Origin: CAZGSG01 sp964528095
GTDB taxonomy: Bacteria; Bacteroidota; Bacteroidia; Chitinophagales; Chitinophagaceae
Assembly (NCBI GenBank): GCA_964528095.1
Contig: CAZGSG010000037.1
Span: forward strand, 1 to 27,940
Length of the DNA stretch: 27,940 nucleotides
Direction: 5' to 3'
Shown here: positions 1 through 9,000 of the stretch, one piece after another
How positions within the stretch are numbered: position 1 is the first letter of the stretch
Layout: each line of letters begins with the position of its first letter
The notes under the pieces: model-generated
The model's input: only the letters and a program-made list of their open reading frames with translations
What the model was told of the DNA's origin: nothing
Database searches by the model: none
Made by a program: the position numbers and the translations under genes

Positions 1-477
1 TAATGTATCACGTGAGCCGGTAGTAAAAAGATACCAGGAATAATCATGCCTGGGCAAACCCGTACGATGCGTCATCAAATCACGCACAGTGATAGTATTA
101 TTCATGTTATCATTGAAGAAACGAAGTGAAGGCAGGTATTCCGTCGCCCTTTTATCAAGGGAGATCTTTCCTTCTTTATCAAGCATGCCCAGCAGCGAGG
201 AAGTAAAGGCCTTGGTACAGGAGCCTATGGCAAATAGTGTATTGGCTGTAGCAGGTTTTTTCTTTTCATAATCGCTATACCCAAATCCACTGCTATACAC
301 CAGCTTGTTTTTTTCAACAACAGCTACCGCAAAACCGGCGAGATCCCATTCTTTCAGCAATTTGTTCAACGCGGTATCAATCCCCACGAGGCGCTTGTCA
401 GTTATGGTTGTCTTTTTCTGGGCTGAAAGGCTTATGACAAGGAGCATAAGCGGCAGCAGAGCGATTAGTTTTTTCAT
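1..477 (-). CDS. Beta-lactamase-family serine hydrolase, N-terminal part (partial)
   Basis: Reading the minus strand from the ATG at 477-475 gives 159 codons that stay open to the window edge, so the C-terminal part is missing. The product starts with a signal peptide (MKKLIALLPLMLLVISLSAQ), so it is probably exported to the periplasm or envelope. Residues 86-89 are SCTK, the SxxK motif of class C beta-lactamases and related penicillin-binding serine hydrolases, in the usual context LFAIGSCTKAFTSSLLG. It is followed by RDLMTHRTGLPRHD, also typical of this family. The second (YxN) and third (KTG/HxG) motifs would lie outside the window. In Bacteroidota such proteins are often esterases or peptidases rather than true beta-lactamases, so the substrate is left open. 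A perfect TAGCTTTG promoter box lies 16 bases upstream of the start. Confidence 0.88.
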   Translation of the reverse strand, partial: MKKLIALLPLMLLVISLSAQKKTTITDKRLVGIDTALNKLLKEWDLAGFAVAVVEKNKLVYSSGFGYSDYEKKKPATANTLFAIGSCTKAFTSSLLGMLDKEGKISLDKRATEYLPSLRFFNDNMNNTITVRDLMTHRTGLPRHDYSWYLFTTGSRDTL

Positions 478-493
478 GTTTGGTTGCTTGATG

Positions 494-501
494 CAAAGCT
501 A
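494..501 (-). promoter_or_regulatory. Bacteroidota -7 box TAGCTTTG for the serine hydrolase gene
   Basis: On the minus strand the octamer TAGCTTTG fits the Bacteroidota -7 consensus TAnnTTTG exactly and ends 16 bases before the ATG at 477. No clear TTG -33 element is seen at the expected distance upstream, so the call rests on the -7 box and its position. Confidence 0.5.
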
Positions 502-579
502 AGAGTTAAAGGAGAAAAAGAAAAGTAAGAGAAGCATCTTATTATAAGCGGTTATTTTTTTTCTTAGCAGAAATAAATT

Positions 580-692
580 GAAAATGCTCCTTAGCTCAAC
601 CCTGCGCAAATAGCTAAGTTCTTCCTTCGCTCATTTTCTCTGTTAGCTTTTGAAATCACTATCGAAATACATGAGCTACAAATTTATTGGAA
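580..692 (-). repeat. Dispersed structured repeat, copy 1 (short, diverged)
   Basis: This stretch between the serine hydrolase and the PLP enzyme matches, in the same orientation, the repeat at 15678-15842, and in inverted orientation the one at 13360-13523. The best conserved block holds, on the minus strand, AGCTAACAGAGAAAATGAGC, then GAAGGAAGAACTTAGCTATT and GCGCAGGGTTGAGCTAAGGAG. The CTTAGCT/AGCTAAG stem is intact, but the terminal ATTTTCAC hairpin is lost: only CATTTTCAA remains after GGAG. The segment beyond 692 does not follow the other copies in the same order. No transposase gene is nearby. Confidence 0.85.
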
Positions 693-748
693 CTTATCTC
701 AAAAGTATTTCTTTAAATAAAACCCTTTTCTCTTTTTTCTTTTGTTTC

Positions 749-1972
749 TTAGGCCAGGGATTGAGACAGGTCGGCAAGTATATCCTGTATATTTTCAATA
801 CCCGTATTCATTCTTATTAATCCGTCGGTAATTCCATATTTTTCTCTTTGTTCTTTTGGTACGCTATAATGCGTCATGGATGCAGGATGTGAGAGCAATG
901 TATCGCAGGTACCTAATGAAACAGTTCTTATACACATTTGCAATTTATTCATGAAAGCGATACCACCCTGCAGCCCTTTTTTTAATTCAAAGCTCAGCAT
1001 GGCGCCGGGGTGACGCATTTGTTTTGCCGCGGTATAATAATCCGGATGATCTGGTAGCCCGGTATAGTTTACTTTGCTGACCGCGGGATGTTTTTCAAGA
1101 AAATGCGCTACTTCCATCGCATTATGACAATGTCGCTCCATCCTCAACTCGAGCGTTTTTATGCCATTGATCAGCAGGAATGCATCAAAGGGATTAGCAT
1201 TGCCGCCCAATGTTTTGGCTGTAACAAATGCTTTATTTTTCATGAATTCCACATCACGGCCCAATAATATACCGCCAATAGCAGTACCATGCCCATTCAG
1301 GAATTTGGTAGTTGAGTGAATGATAAAATCAATGCCGTATTTAAAAGGTTGCTGAAGAAAAGGAGTAGCAAAAGTATTATCGCAAGCTGTTAATAAATTG
1401 TATTGTTTGGCCAGCGCACTCAATGCTTCTATGTCCACACACTGGATAGTAGGATTGGCCGGTGTTTCAATATAAAGCATCTTAATGGCCGGGTCCTTTT
1501 TTATAGACTCTTCGGCAATGCTAAGATCACGCAGATCGGCAATAACAGCTGTTACACCGAAGGAGGGCAATAGCCGGCTGATCATCTCTTCTGTACCGCC
1601 ATACAACGAATAATGGGTAAGTATCTTATCGCCTGCTTTCAGGGTAGATAATAATAAGGTGGTTAATGCGGCCATACCGGAAGCATGTAACAGGCCTTTT
1701 ACCTGGAGTGGCGAGCCGTTTTCATGAAGACCGAATGTTTCAAGAGCGGCAATTTTAATTTCCGCTTCAGAGAATGTGGGGTTTCCCCAGCGGGAATAGA
1801 TGTATCCTTCTTCCTGTCCGCTAAAACGACGCATACCCTGTTCGGCATCGTCATATACGAATGTGCTGCTGGCATAGATAGGTACCAGGTGCGCGTAATT
1901 GGGGTCTTTTTTATGACCGCCATGAACGGCTACAGAACTAAAGCCGGATAATTCTTTTTTGTCAATGGACAT
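749..1972 (-). CDS. PLP-dependent Cys/Met metabolism enzyme (methionine gamma-lyase / cystathionine lyase-synthase family)
   Basis: The 407-residue protein has the full length of the trans-sulfuration enzyme family (cystathionine gamma-synthase, cystathionine lyases, methionine gamma-lyase, O-acetylhomoserine sulfhydrylase). It is cytosolic and works as a PLP enzyme on sulfur amino acids. Visible landmarks are YSRWGNPT (residues 59-66; Tyr and Arg contact the cofactor phosphate of the neighbouring subunit), SGMAALTT (98-105), CDNTFATP (197-204, Asp198 for the pyridine nitrogen) and HSTTKF with the Schiff-base lysine at 223. HPASMTH near the C-terminus is also typical. At the position where methionine gamma-lyases often carry a cysteine (LYGC) this protein has LYGG, so the exact reaction is uncertain. 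The ATG at 1972-1970 begins MSIDKKELSGFSSVAVHGG, a normal family start. No sulfur-pathway neighbour helps to narrow it down. Confidence 0.9.
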   Translation of the reverse strand: MSIDKKELSGFSSVAVHGGHKKDPNYAHLVPIYASSTFVYDDAEQGMRRFSGQEEGYIYSRWGNPTFSEAEIKIAALETFGLHENGSPLQVKGLLHASGMAALTTLLLSTLKAGDKILTHYSLYGGTEEMISRLLPSFGVTAVIADLRDLSIAEESIKKDPAIKMLYIETPANPTIQCVDIEALSALAKQYNLLTACDNTFATPFLQQPFKYGIDFIIHSTTKFLNGHGTAIGGILLGRDVEFMKNKAFVTAKTLGGNANPFDAFLLINGIKTLELRMERHCHNAMEVAHFLEKHPAVSKVNYTGLPDHPDYYTAAKQMRHPGAMLSFELKKGLQGGIAFMNKLQMCIRTVSLGTCDTLLSHPASMTHYSVPKEQREKYGITDGLIRMNTGIENIQDILADLSQSLA

Positions 1973-2140
1973 GATTGATCTGCGTTTGATTGAGTGAAGA
2001 AGAGTGCAAATATCCCTTTAATCTTTTATAAATGTGTAATCAATGAATTTTTTATGGAGATACCCATGATCTGTATATCTTCAGAGTAATTTTACCGTAC
2101 TGCCTGTATATCTATTCGCCTGTATCTATATTATTGATTA

Positions 2141-4075
2141 ATGATCATCCGTATGAACAAAGGATTTCTCCTCTTTTTATTTTTACTACTTATCGGTTGC
2201 ATCCGGGCAGAAGCCCAGGACAAACTGGTTATAAGTCCATCCTTCCCGCAACGGGGTGAGCGGTTGACCATTCAGTATTACCCCGGCAAACCCGGAACGT
2301 CAATTGCAGATACCGCAAGCGAAGTGGCGCTGATCTTCACGTATTCTAACCTCTACGAAATTGCGGGTAAGATCAGTATGCAAAAAACCGGCGACCATTG
2401 GGAGACCTCCTTTGTATTACCCCGCTATGCTACTTATGCTACCTTTTATTTGCAAAGTGGTAACCAGCGTGAACTGGCTGATAGCGGAAGACATTTTGCA
2501 ATAACTGTTTACAAGGATAAAAAAAGAATAGAAAATAGCTACCTGTACGAAGGGTATAGTCTGCCTGCACAGATGGGTAAGGCGCCGGGTCTTGCTGAAA
2601 AACAAGCAGCATTGTACAGGCAGGAATTGAATTTTTATCCTACTAACTATGAGGCAAAACTCCGGTTGCTAAAACACAAAATGGCAACAGCACCGGTCAG
2701 CGATGCAATAAGTTACCGAAAGGAGGCGCAGAGTATTATCGCGGCCAAATTTTATGAAGACCCTGGCAATATGGGGCTGATGAATAAAACAACAATGGGT
2801 TACCTGATCATCGGAGAAAACAGTCGCGTGGATTCGATCCGTGAAGTGATACGGAAAAAATATCCTGATACGGAGGCCGGGTACGAATTGCGTATAGATA
2901 AAATAAGCGAAGAAAAAGATTCGATAAAAATGATCATCGATCTGCTCGGGATGCTTAAGAAAGCGCCTCCAAAACCGGAGTATGTAAATGATGCTCATCG
3001 GATACTATTTGAATATTATGCTTCACATAAGCAACCCGAAAAAGTACTGTATCATTTACATAAAATGGTCAAAGACACCAGCCCTTATGCTCCGCTGGTA
3101 TTAAAAAAACAGGCGGCAATATTGCTTGATGCAGGCATACTCCCTGATGAAGCATTGAGTCGCGCAGAACAGGCCCTTGCCATGGCGGATTCATTTCCTG
3201 CCAGCCTGATCCGCTATTTCCCGGAAACAGGTTATATACCCGCGTATGTAAGCCCGGAAGCCAGAACAGCTACCACTGCAATTGCGAAAGGAAATATGTT
3301 GTCTATAATTGCCCTGCTGCAAATGAAACAGGGTCGTTTAGCAATTGCCAGCGAAACAATGGCAGCTGCTTTACGCAGTTCTGCTGATGCGGAAACACTA
3401 CAGCATGCCGGTGAGTTTTATGAGCGGATCGCTGTTCCCGAAAAAGCGTTTGATGCATTTAAACAGATCGTTTATTCCGTACCGGAGGATACATTGGCAT
3501 TGCAACGTATGAAAGCCAATTTTTTTGCATGGAAAAATAATTCGACCGCCTGGGAGAAGGAAGTCGCTGCGGTAGAGGCCTACTGGCAAAAGGAATTACT
3601 CATTAAACTAAAACAGGAAATGATCTTACAGGCATCACCTGAATTTCTTGGCGGACTGGTAGATTTGAAAGGAGCGTCTGTAGCGAAGGATATGCTAAAA
3701 GACAAGATCGTAATTATCGATTTTTGGGCTACCTGGTGTGTGCCTTGTATACAGGAAATGCCTTACCTGCAGAAAGTATATGATAAGTATAAAAATGATC
3801 CGGGTGTTGTATTTATGGTGATCAATAGCGGATCGGATAACACACTTGCGGATGCGCAGGGCTGGTGGGGCAACAAACGATTTAGTTTTCCGGTTTATTA
3901 CAATAATGACCGGACTATCGGCGATAAATTCAAGTTCAACCTGATCCCCGCTACTTATATCCTGGACGATAAAGGAAATATCCGGTTTAAGTCGATTGGA
4001 TTTGAAGGCGCCGTGATAGAGAGAAAGTTTGATGTAGCGATACAGTTATTAAAAGAATTCAAAAGTCAAAATTAA
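2141..4075 (+). CDS. TlpA-like thiol-disulfide oxidoreductase with a large N-terminal region (probable lipoprotein)
   Basis: This 644-residue protein has an export signal (MNKGFLLFLFLLLIGC) ending in a lipobox-like LIGC, so it may be a lipoprotein facing the periplasm. A second ATG at 2153 (Met5) fits the signal peptide as well as the first. The last ~140 residues form a thioredoxin-fold domain of the TlpA/ResA type: FWATWCVPC with the redox cysteines at 533 and 536, then PATYILDDKGNIRF with the cis-proline loop. Residues ~25-130 look like a beta-sandwich, and the middle (~150-480) is mostly helical and may be TPR-like (for example EFYERIAVPEKAFDAFKQI). Redox proteins with long N-terminal extensions are common in Bacteroidota. 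A role in disulfide reduction or cytochrome maturation is family inference. The last codons are part of a long palindromic terminator shared with the convergent fabH. Confidence 0.85.
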   Translation: MIIRMNKGFLLFLFLLLIGCIRAEAQDKLVISPSFPQRGERLTIQYYPGKPGTSIADTASEVALIFTYSNLYEIAGKISMQKTGDHWETSFVLPRYATYATFYLQSGNQRELADSGRHFAITVYKDKKRIENSYLYEGYSLPAQMGKAPGLAEKQAALYRQELNFYPTNYEAKLRLLKHKMATAPVSDAISYRKEAQSIIAAKFYEDPGNMGLMNKTTMGYLIIGENSRVDSIREVIRKKYPDTEAGYELRIDKISEEKDSIKMIIDLLGMLKKAPPKPEYVNDAHRILFEYYASHKQPEKVLYHLHKMVKDTSPYAPLVLKKQAAILLDAGILPDEALSRAEQALAMADSFPASLIRYFPETGYIPAYVSPEARTATTAIAKGNMLSIIALLQMKQGRLAIASETMAAALRSSADAETLQHAGEFYERIAVPEKAFDAFKQIVYSVPEDTLALQRMKANFFAWKNNSTAWEKEVAAVEAYWQKELLIKLKQEMILQASPEFLGGLVDLKGASVAKDMLKDKIVIIDFWATWCVPCIQEMPYLQKVYDKYKNDPGVVFMVINSGSDNTLADAQGWWGNKRFSFPVYYNNDRTIGDKFKFNLIPATYILDDKGNIRFKSIGFEGAVIERKFDVAIQLLKEFKSQN

Positions 4076-4126
4076 AAAACAGCTCACTACTTTAGGAACA
4101 CGTTTTTTAATTTTGACTTTTGAATT
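4056..4126. terminator. Bidirectional terminator: 25-bp perfect inverted repeat between the TlpA-like gene and fabH
   Basis: The arms at 4056-4080 and 4102-4126 are perfect reverse complements over 25 bp, with a 21-base loop. The stem is AT-rich and carries runs of six A and six T next to the loop. It sits between two convergent genes; the left arm includes the last codons and stop of the upstream gene, and the right arm reaches the fabH stop codon. The position and strength fit a terminator acting on both strands, although the low GC content is unlike textbook examples. The sequence is closely related to the palindrome at 22692-22758. Confidence 0.75.
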
Positions 4127-5118
4127 TAATACGCCCAGTTTACGAGAGTAGCTCCCCAGGTAAACCCGCCACCAAATGCGGCAAGAACGATCTTATCTCC
4201 TTTATTTAATTTGTTTTCCCAATCCCAGAGACAAAGGGGTATTGTACCCGCTGTGGTATTGCCATACTTCTGGATATTGATCATCACTTTTTCTTTTGGA
4301 AGACCAATGCGATTGGCCGTGGCGTCAATGATGCGAAGATTGGCCTGGTGTGGTACCAGCCAGGCAATATCATCGCCGGTAAGATTATTCCTTTCCAATA
4401 GTTCAGCGCTAACATCTGCCATGCCTTTTACCGCGAATTTGAAAACGGCCTGGCCTTCCTGGTAGATATAATGTTGCTTTGCTGTAACAGTTTCGATTGT
4501 AGAAGGGCGTAAAGAGCCGCCCGCTTTCATATGCAGGTAATTACATCCGCTGCCGTCGCTTTTTAAGATGCTGTCTTTTATTCCGTATCCTTCTTCATTT
4601 GCTTCTAACAATACAGCACCGGCACCATCCCCAAAGATGATACAGGTAGCCCGGTCGCTATAATCTACAATAGCACTCATTTTATCACCGCCCGCTACAA
4701 CTACTTTTTTATAACGCCCGCTTTCAATAAGTGACGCTCCCAGTGTAAGTGCATATAAAAAACCGGAACAAGCGGCGCTTACATCAAAACCAAATGCGTT
4801 TTTGGCGCCTATTTTATCACCAACAATATTCGCGGTAGCTGGGAAAAACATATCGGGGGTAACTGTGGCCACGATCAGGCAATCGATCTCCATTGGGTCA
4901 ATTCCTCTTTTTTCACAAATCTGCAAAACCGCCGGCGCTATAAGGTCGGATGTTGCTTTTCCTTCACCTCTCAATATCCGCCTTTCTTCAATGCCTGTTC
5001 TTGATCTTATCCATTCATCATTGGTGTCTACCATTTTCTCGAGATCGAAATTGGTGATCTTGTCTTCGGGCACAAAACCTCCAACAGCAGTAATGGCAGC
5101 ACTTAATTTATTTATCAT
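4126..5118 (-). CDS. fabH: 3-oxoacyl-[acyl-carrier-protein] synthase III (beta-ketoacyl-ACP synthase III)
   Basis: KAS III condenses an acyl-CoA primer, usually acetyl-CoA or branched acyl-CoA, with malonyl-ACP to begin fatty acid synthesis in the cytosol. The 330-residue length is normal. The catalytic triad is complete: Cys117 in SAACSGFLYAL, His257 in VPHQANLRIID and Asn287 in YGNTTAGTIPL. Other family marks are DEWIRSRTGIEERR near residue 34 and the C-terminal LAAFGGGFTWGATL. The ATG at 5118 gives a typical N-terminus. No other fatty acid gene (plsX, rpmF, fabD) is adjacent on this side, so it may be a stand-alone copy; Bacteroidota often carry more than one fabH. The upstream region holds a TAACTTTG promoter box and a 22-bp palindrome that could be an operator. 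Confidence 0.96.
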   Translation of the reverse strand: MINKLSAAITAVGGFVPEDKITNFDLEKMVDTNDEWIRSRTGIEERRILRGEGKATSDLIAPAVLQICEKRGIDPMEIDCLIVATVTPDMFFPATANIVGDKIGAKNAFGFDVSAACSGFLYALTLGASLIESGRYKKVVVAGGDKMSAIVDYSDRATCIIFGDGAGAVLLEANEEGYGIKDSILKSDGSGCNYLHMKAGGSLRPSTIETVTAKQHYIYQEGQAVFKFAVKGMADVSAELLERNNLTGDDIAWLVPHQANLRIIDATANRIGLPKEKVMINIQKYGNTTAGTIPLCLWDWENKLNKGDKIVLAAFGGGFTWGATLVNWAY

Positions 5119-5155
5119 GAAGCGTATATGTTTGACTGTTGTTTATAAAAGAGGG

Positions 5156-5163
5156 CAAAGTTA
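5156..5163 (-). promoter_or_regulatory. Bacteroidota -7 box TAACTTTG for fabH
   Basis: On the minus strand TAACTTTG matches TAnnTTTG exactly and lies 37 bases before the fabH ATG, giving a leader of about 30 bases. A second partial box, GAACTTTG, lies 14 bases further upstream. No clear TTG -33 element is seen; the region there is a run of A. Confidence 0.5.
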
Positions 5164-5189
5164 AGATACAAAGTTCGAATTTTTTTTTC

Positions 5190-5211
5190 CCGGTTTCAGG
5201 TTTGAAACCGG
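5190..5211. promoter_or_regulatory. Perfect 9-bp palindromic hairpin or operator-like site upstream of fabH
   Basis: CCGGTTTCA (5190-5198), loop GGTT and TGAAACCGG (5203-5211) form a perfect palindrome with a four-base centre. It lies 27 to 55 bases upstream of the fabH -7 box and is not followed by a T-run on either strand, so a terminator is less likely than a protein-binding site. The binding factor is unknown. Confidence 0.4.
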
Positions 5212-5413
5212 CTAATAGACGGTCGAATTTTGAGATCAGACAATGCTCGCCCATCCAAAAGCGATGTCCTGGTTTGTCAAGATAAAGAATGATCAATAGG
5301 ACGGGCCTGTCATCTTTATGAACATGTTAATAGTACAATTGGCGAAGCAGTTCCGGTCAATCACCTGTATCGAAACCTAAACGCCGGAACGTCGAAATAG
5401 TTATTTTCGCAAA

Positions 5414-5995
5414 ATGATAGCTTACCTGAAAGGAGATTTTGTAAATAAGACACCCTCATCTGTATATGTAGACGTTAATGGTGTGGGGTATGAGGTACAG
5501 ATTAGCTTAAACACTTATACGAAAATCCAGGGCCTGGATAAAGGTATTTTGCAAACCCTGCTGATCATCCGCGAAGACGCGCATATCCTCTATGGCTTTT
5601 TTGAGCTGGCTGAAAAGGAAATTTTCCAGCTCCTGATCAGTGTTTCGGGCATTGGTTCTTCCACTGCCCGGGTCATGCTTTCTTATATGAAACCCGACGA
5701 ACTGGCAAGGGCCATCGTGCAATCAGATGTCCGTACACTGGAGGGGATTAAGGGTATCGGGAAAAAGACCGCTGAAAGACTTGTACTGGAACTCAAGGAT
5801 AAACTGGCAAAGCACCCGCTCGATTCAAATATTTCACCTATGAAAAACAATACTTTGCAACAGGATGCGTTAAATGCACTGACGGCTTTGGGGATCAACA
5901 GGATGGCTGCCGAACAGGCGGTTAAAAAGACACTGGCAACAGAGCCAGATCTGGTGGTTGAAGAGCTGATCAAAAAATCACTTCGTATCCTCTGA
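5414..5995 (+). CDS. ruvA: Holliday junction branch migration complex subunit RuvA
   Basis: RuvA binds four-way DNA junctions as a tetramer and loads the RuvB helicase for branch migration during recombination and repair. The 193-residue length is normal. The N-terminus MIAYLKGDFV and the stretch VYVDVNGVGYEV (about 17-28) belong to the OB-fold domain I. Two helix-hairpin-helix motifs in domain II are clear: ISVSGIGSSTA (75-85) and GIKGIGKKTAERL (111-123). The C-terminal segment (about 148-193) is the flexible domain III that contacts RuvB. The gene ends 40 bp before sprA on the same strand, with no terminator between them, so the two are probably co-transcribed. ruvB is not in the window. 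Confidence 0.97.
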   Translation: MIAYLKGDFVNKTPSSVYVDVNGVGYEVQISLNTYTKIQGLDKGILQTLLIIREDAHILYGFFELAEKEIFQLLISVSGIGSSTARVMLSYMKPDELARAIVQSDVRTLEGIKGIGKKTAERLVLELKDKLAKHPLDSNISPMKNNTLQQDALNALTALGINRMAAEQAVKKTLATEPDLVVEELIKKSLRIL

Positions 5996-6035
5996 ATTCC
6001 AAAAATTATCTGAACTAATTGATTAGCGGGAAACC

Positions 6036-9000
6036 TTGAACCTACAGACTGCTCATATCTTCCGTACAGTGACGGCTGTTGCCTTCCTTTTTGCCTTTGC
6101 CAGCAAAGCAAAAGCAGATTATTTCCCTATTGGCTCCGCCCGTTTTTTCCAGGATACCACCGGCAGGGATACCATGCGCTACCCGATCTATGATCGGTAC
6201 GGAGATCCTTATACCAACCGCAATCGTAATCCTTTTGACCTGAAGGACACCGCTTTTGTCAAAAAAACGGTGGAGTATGACCCCATCACCAAACAGTATT
6301 TTGTTGTTGAAAAGATAGGTACCCAGTATTACCGTACGCCAGCTACTTTTAGCCAGGAAGAATTTTTGCGGCTGCAAGGCAGAAATGCCGAGGCAGATTA
6401 TTTCCGCAGAAGGGCCGACATGCTGGCCGATATGAACCGCCGGCTTTTTAAACCAAAGTTTAACGCTAAGAATGACTGGTTCAACCGGATCGTTGGTACG
6501 GGCAAGATCGACATCAAACCTTCTGGTTACGTAGACATCCTGGCGGGTTACCAGGGACAAAATATCAAAAACCCCACCATACCGGAAAGAGCGAGAAAGA
6601 ATGGCGGTCTTGATTTCAACATGAACGCGCAGTTACAGGTAGATGCTAATATCGGTGACAAACTCAAGCTGCCGATCAATTATAATACGCTTGCCAATTT
6701 TGAATATGAGAACCAGCTGAACCTGAATTTCCAGGGAAAAGATGATGAGATCATCAAACAATTCCAGTTGGGAAATGTAAGTTTTACCTCCAAAGGAACC
6801 CTGATCCCCGGTGCCACTTCTTTATTTGGTATCAAAACACAGGCGCAGTTTGGGAAATTATACCTGACCGGCGTACTGGCCAACCAGCGGGCGCAGCGGC
6901 AACAACTTGATCTGACCGGCGGGACGGCCACCCAAAACTTTTCATTGAAGGCGGATGAATATGAAGAGAACCGGCACTTTCTGTTATCCCAATATTTCAA
7001 CAGGAACTTTAACAAGGCCATGAGCCAGTTACCAGTCGTAAACTCAGCTGTACAGATACAGCGAATGGAGGTATGGGTAACCAATCGCACAGGTGCAACC
7101 ACAGAAACCCGGGACGTTGTCGCATTAATGGACCTTGGTGAGGGACAACCTTATAAAGCTTCCCTGGGTGGCACCGGTGACCCGGCTTCATTACCTAACA
7201 ATACGATCAATAGTTTATATACATTTCTTACAAATAACCCTGCCAACAGGAGTTCCAGTACAATTCAGAGTTTCCTGACAGGCAACGGCTTTGCTCCCGT
7301 ACAGGAATATGAAAAGACCTTTGCCCGGAAATTGCAACCTTCCGATTATTATTATAACCCCCAGATCGGTTTCCTTTCATTGAATCAGCCATTGCAGCCG
7401 GATGAAGTACTGGGCGTGGCTTTCCAGTATACATATAACGGAAGGGTATACCAGGTGGGTGAATTTTCGCAGGATATACCCCCGGATAGCACAGGCACCA
7501 CACAAAAAGTACTGTTCCTTAAATTATTGAAAGCAACGTCACAGCGTACCAATCTTCCTATCTGGGACCTGATGATGAAAAACGTTTATTCTGTAGGGTA
7601 CGGACAACTGGAAAGGGCCGATTTCAAACTGGATCTTTTATATGAAGAGCCGAGCCTGGGAGAAAAAAGATATTTACCGCCTACTGATGTACAGCCCCAG
7701 TATGAAGGACAGCCTATTATTTCCCTGGTAAACCTTGACCGGCTCAATAACCAGAATGACCCGCAACCCGATGGGGTATTCGATTTCATAGAAGGGTTTA
7801 CCGTCATCTCCTCCATGAGCAGGATCATCTTCCCGGTACTGCAACCCTTTGGTCACGACCTGGATTATGTATATGCAACACAGCCGCTGCGGGATAAATA
7901 TTTGTATTACCCCCTGTATGATACGATAAAAGCCATAGCCCAAACCTATGCCAACCTGAACCGGTTCAAGATCACCGGTCGTTCAAAAACCTCTTCGCAG
8001 GGTAATGGCGACTATCAAATAGGTTTTAATGTACCACGTGGTTCGGTGACAGTTACAGCCGGCGGACAAACGCTGCAGGAGAATATCGACTATGAAGTTA
8101 ATTATGATCTTGGTACGCTTCGGATCATCAACCAGGCAATTATTAATTCAGGAATACCTGTTACTGTAAACTCAGAGAACCAGGCCACATTTGGTATACA
8201 GCAACGAAATTTCATGGGATTGAGGGCAGATTATTTTGCCAGTAAAAAATTAACCCTGGGCGCTACCCTGGTGAAATTGGGAGAAAGACCATTCTTTATC
8301 AAACAGGGATATGGTGACGACCCGATCCGTAATAAAATGTATGGAGCCGATCTTGATTATCGCAGCGATCTTCCGGGACTGACCAAATTATTGGATAAGC
8401 TGCCGTTTTATTCCACTAAACAAATGTCTTCTATCTCGGCATATGCAGAGGGTGCTATATTGGATCCCGGGCATGCGCCGCAGATCGGGAAAGGAAATGC
8501 TGCTGAGATCTATGTGGATGATTTTGAAGGGACCCGTTCTTCCATCGATCTCCGGTTCCCGCTTACGAACTGGAATATGTCTTCGGTGCCGCAATTATTT
8601 CCCGAATCTTCTTTGCAGAATAACCTGGCAAGCGGCTACAACCGTGCAAAAATTGCCTGGTATAATATAGAGCCGGTATTACAGGAAAAAAGCAATCCGA
8701 ATAATCCATTACGCTCTTTACCTAATTTTCTTGATGAGATCTCCAAGCCGCAAACGCGGCAGGTATTGAACCGTGAAATATTTCCCCAACGTACCAATGA
8801 TTTTGGACAGGGACTGCTGACTACATTCGACCTGGCTTATTATCCAAGAGATAAAGGGCCTTACAACTTTGAAGCCCGTGCCGGCAGGATCAATGGCAAT
8901 GGTCAATTGGCCAACCCTAAACAGGCATGGGGCGGTATCATGCGAAATATTGATCAAACGGATTTTGAAACAAGCAATATTGAATACATCGAGTTCTGGA

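Noticed and set aside
4802..5164. 120-residue plus-strand frame opposite the fabH start
   Set aside because: It lies within a clear fabH coding region on the other strand and shows no protein-like features beyond composition.
5108..5296. 62-residue minus-strand frame in the fabH/ruvA gap
   Set aside because: It begins with TTG, overlaps the fabH start and its promoter box, and has no recognisable features.
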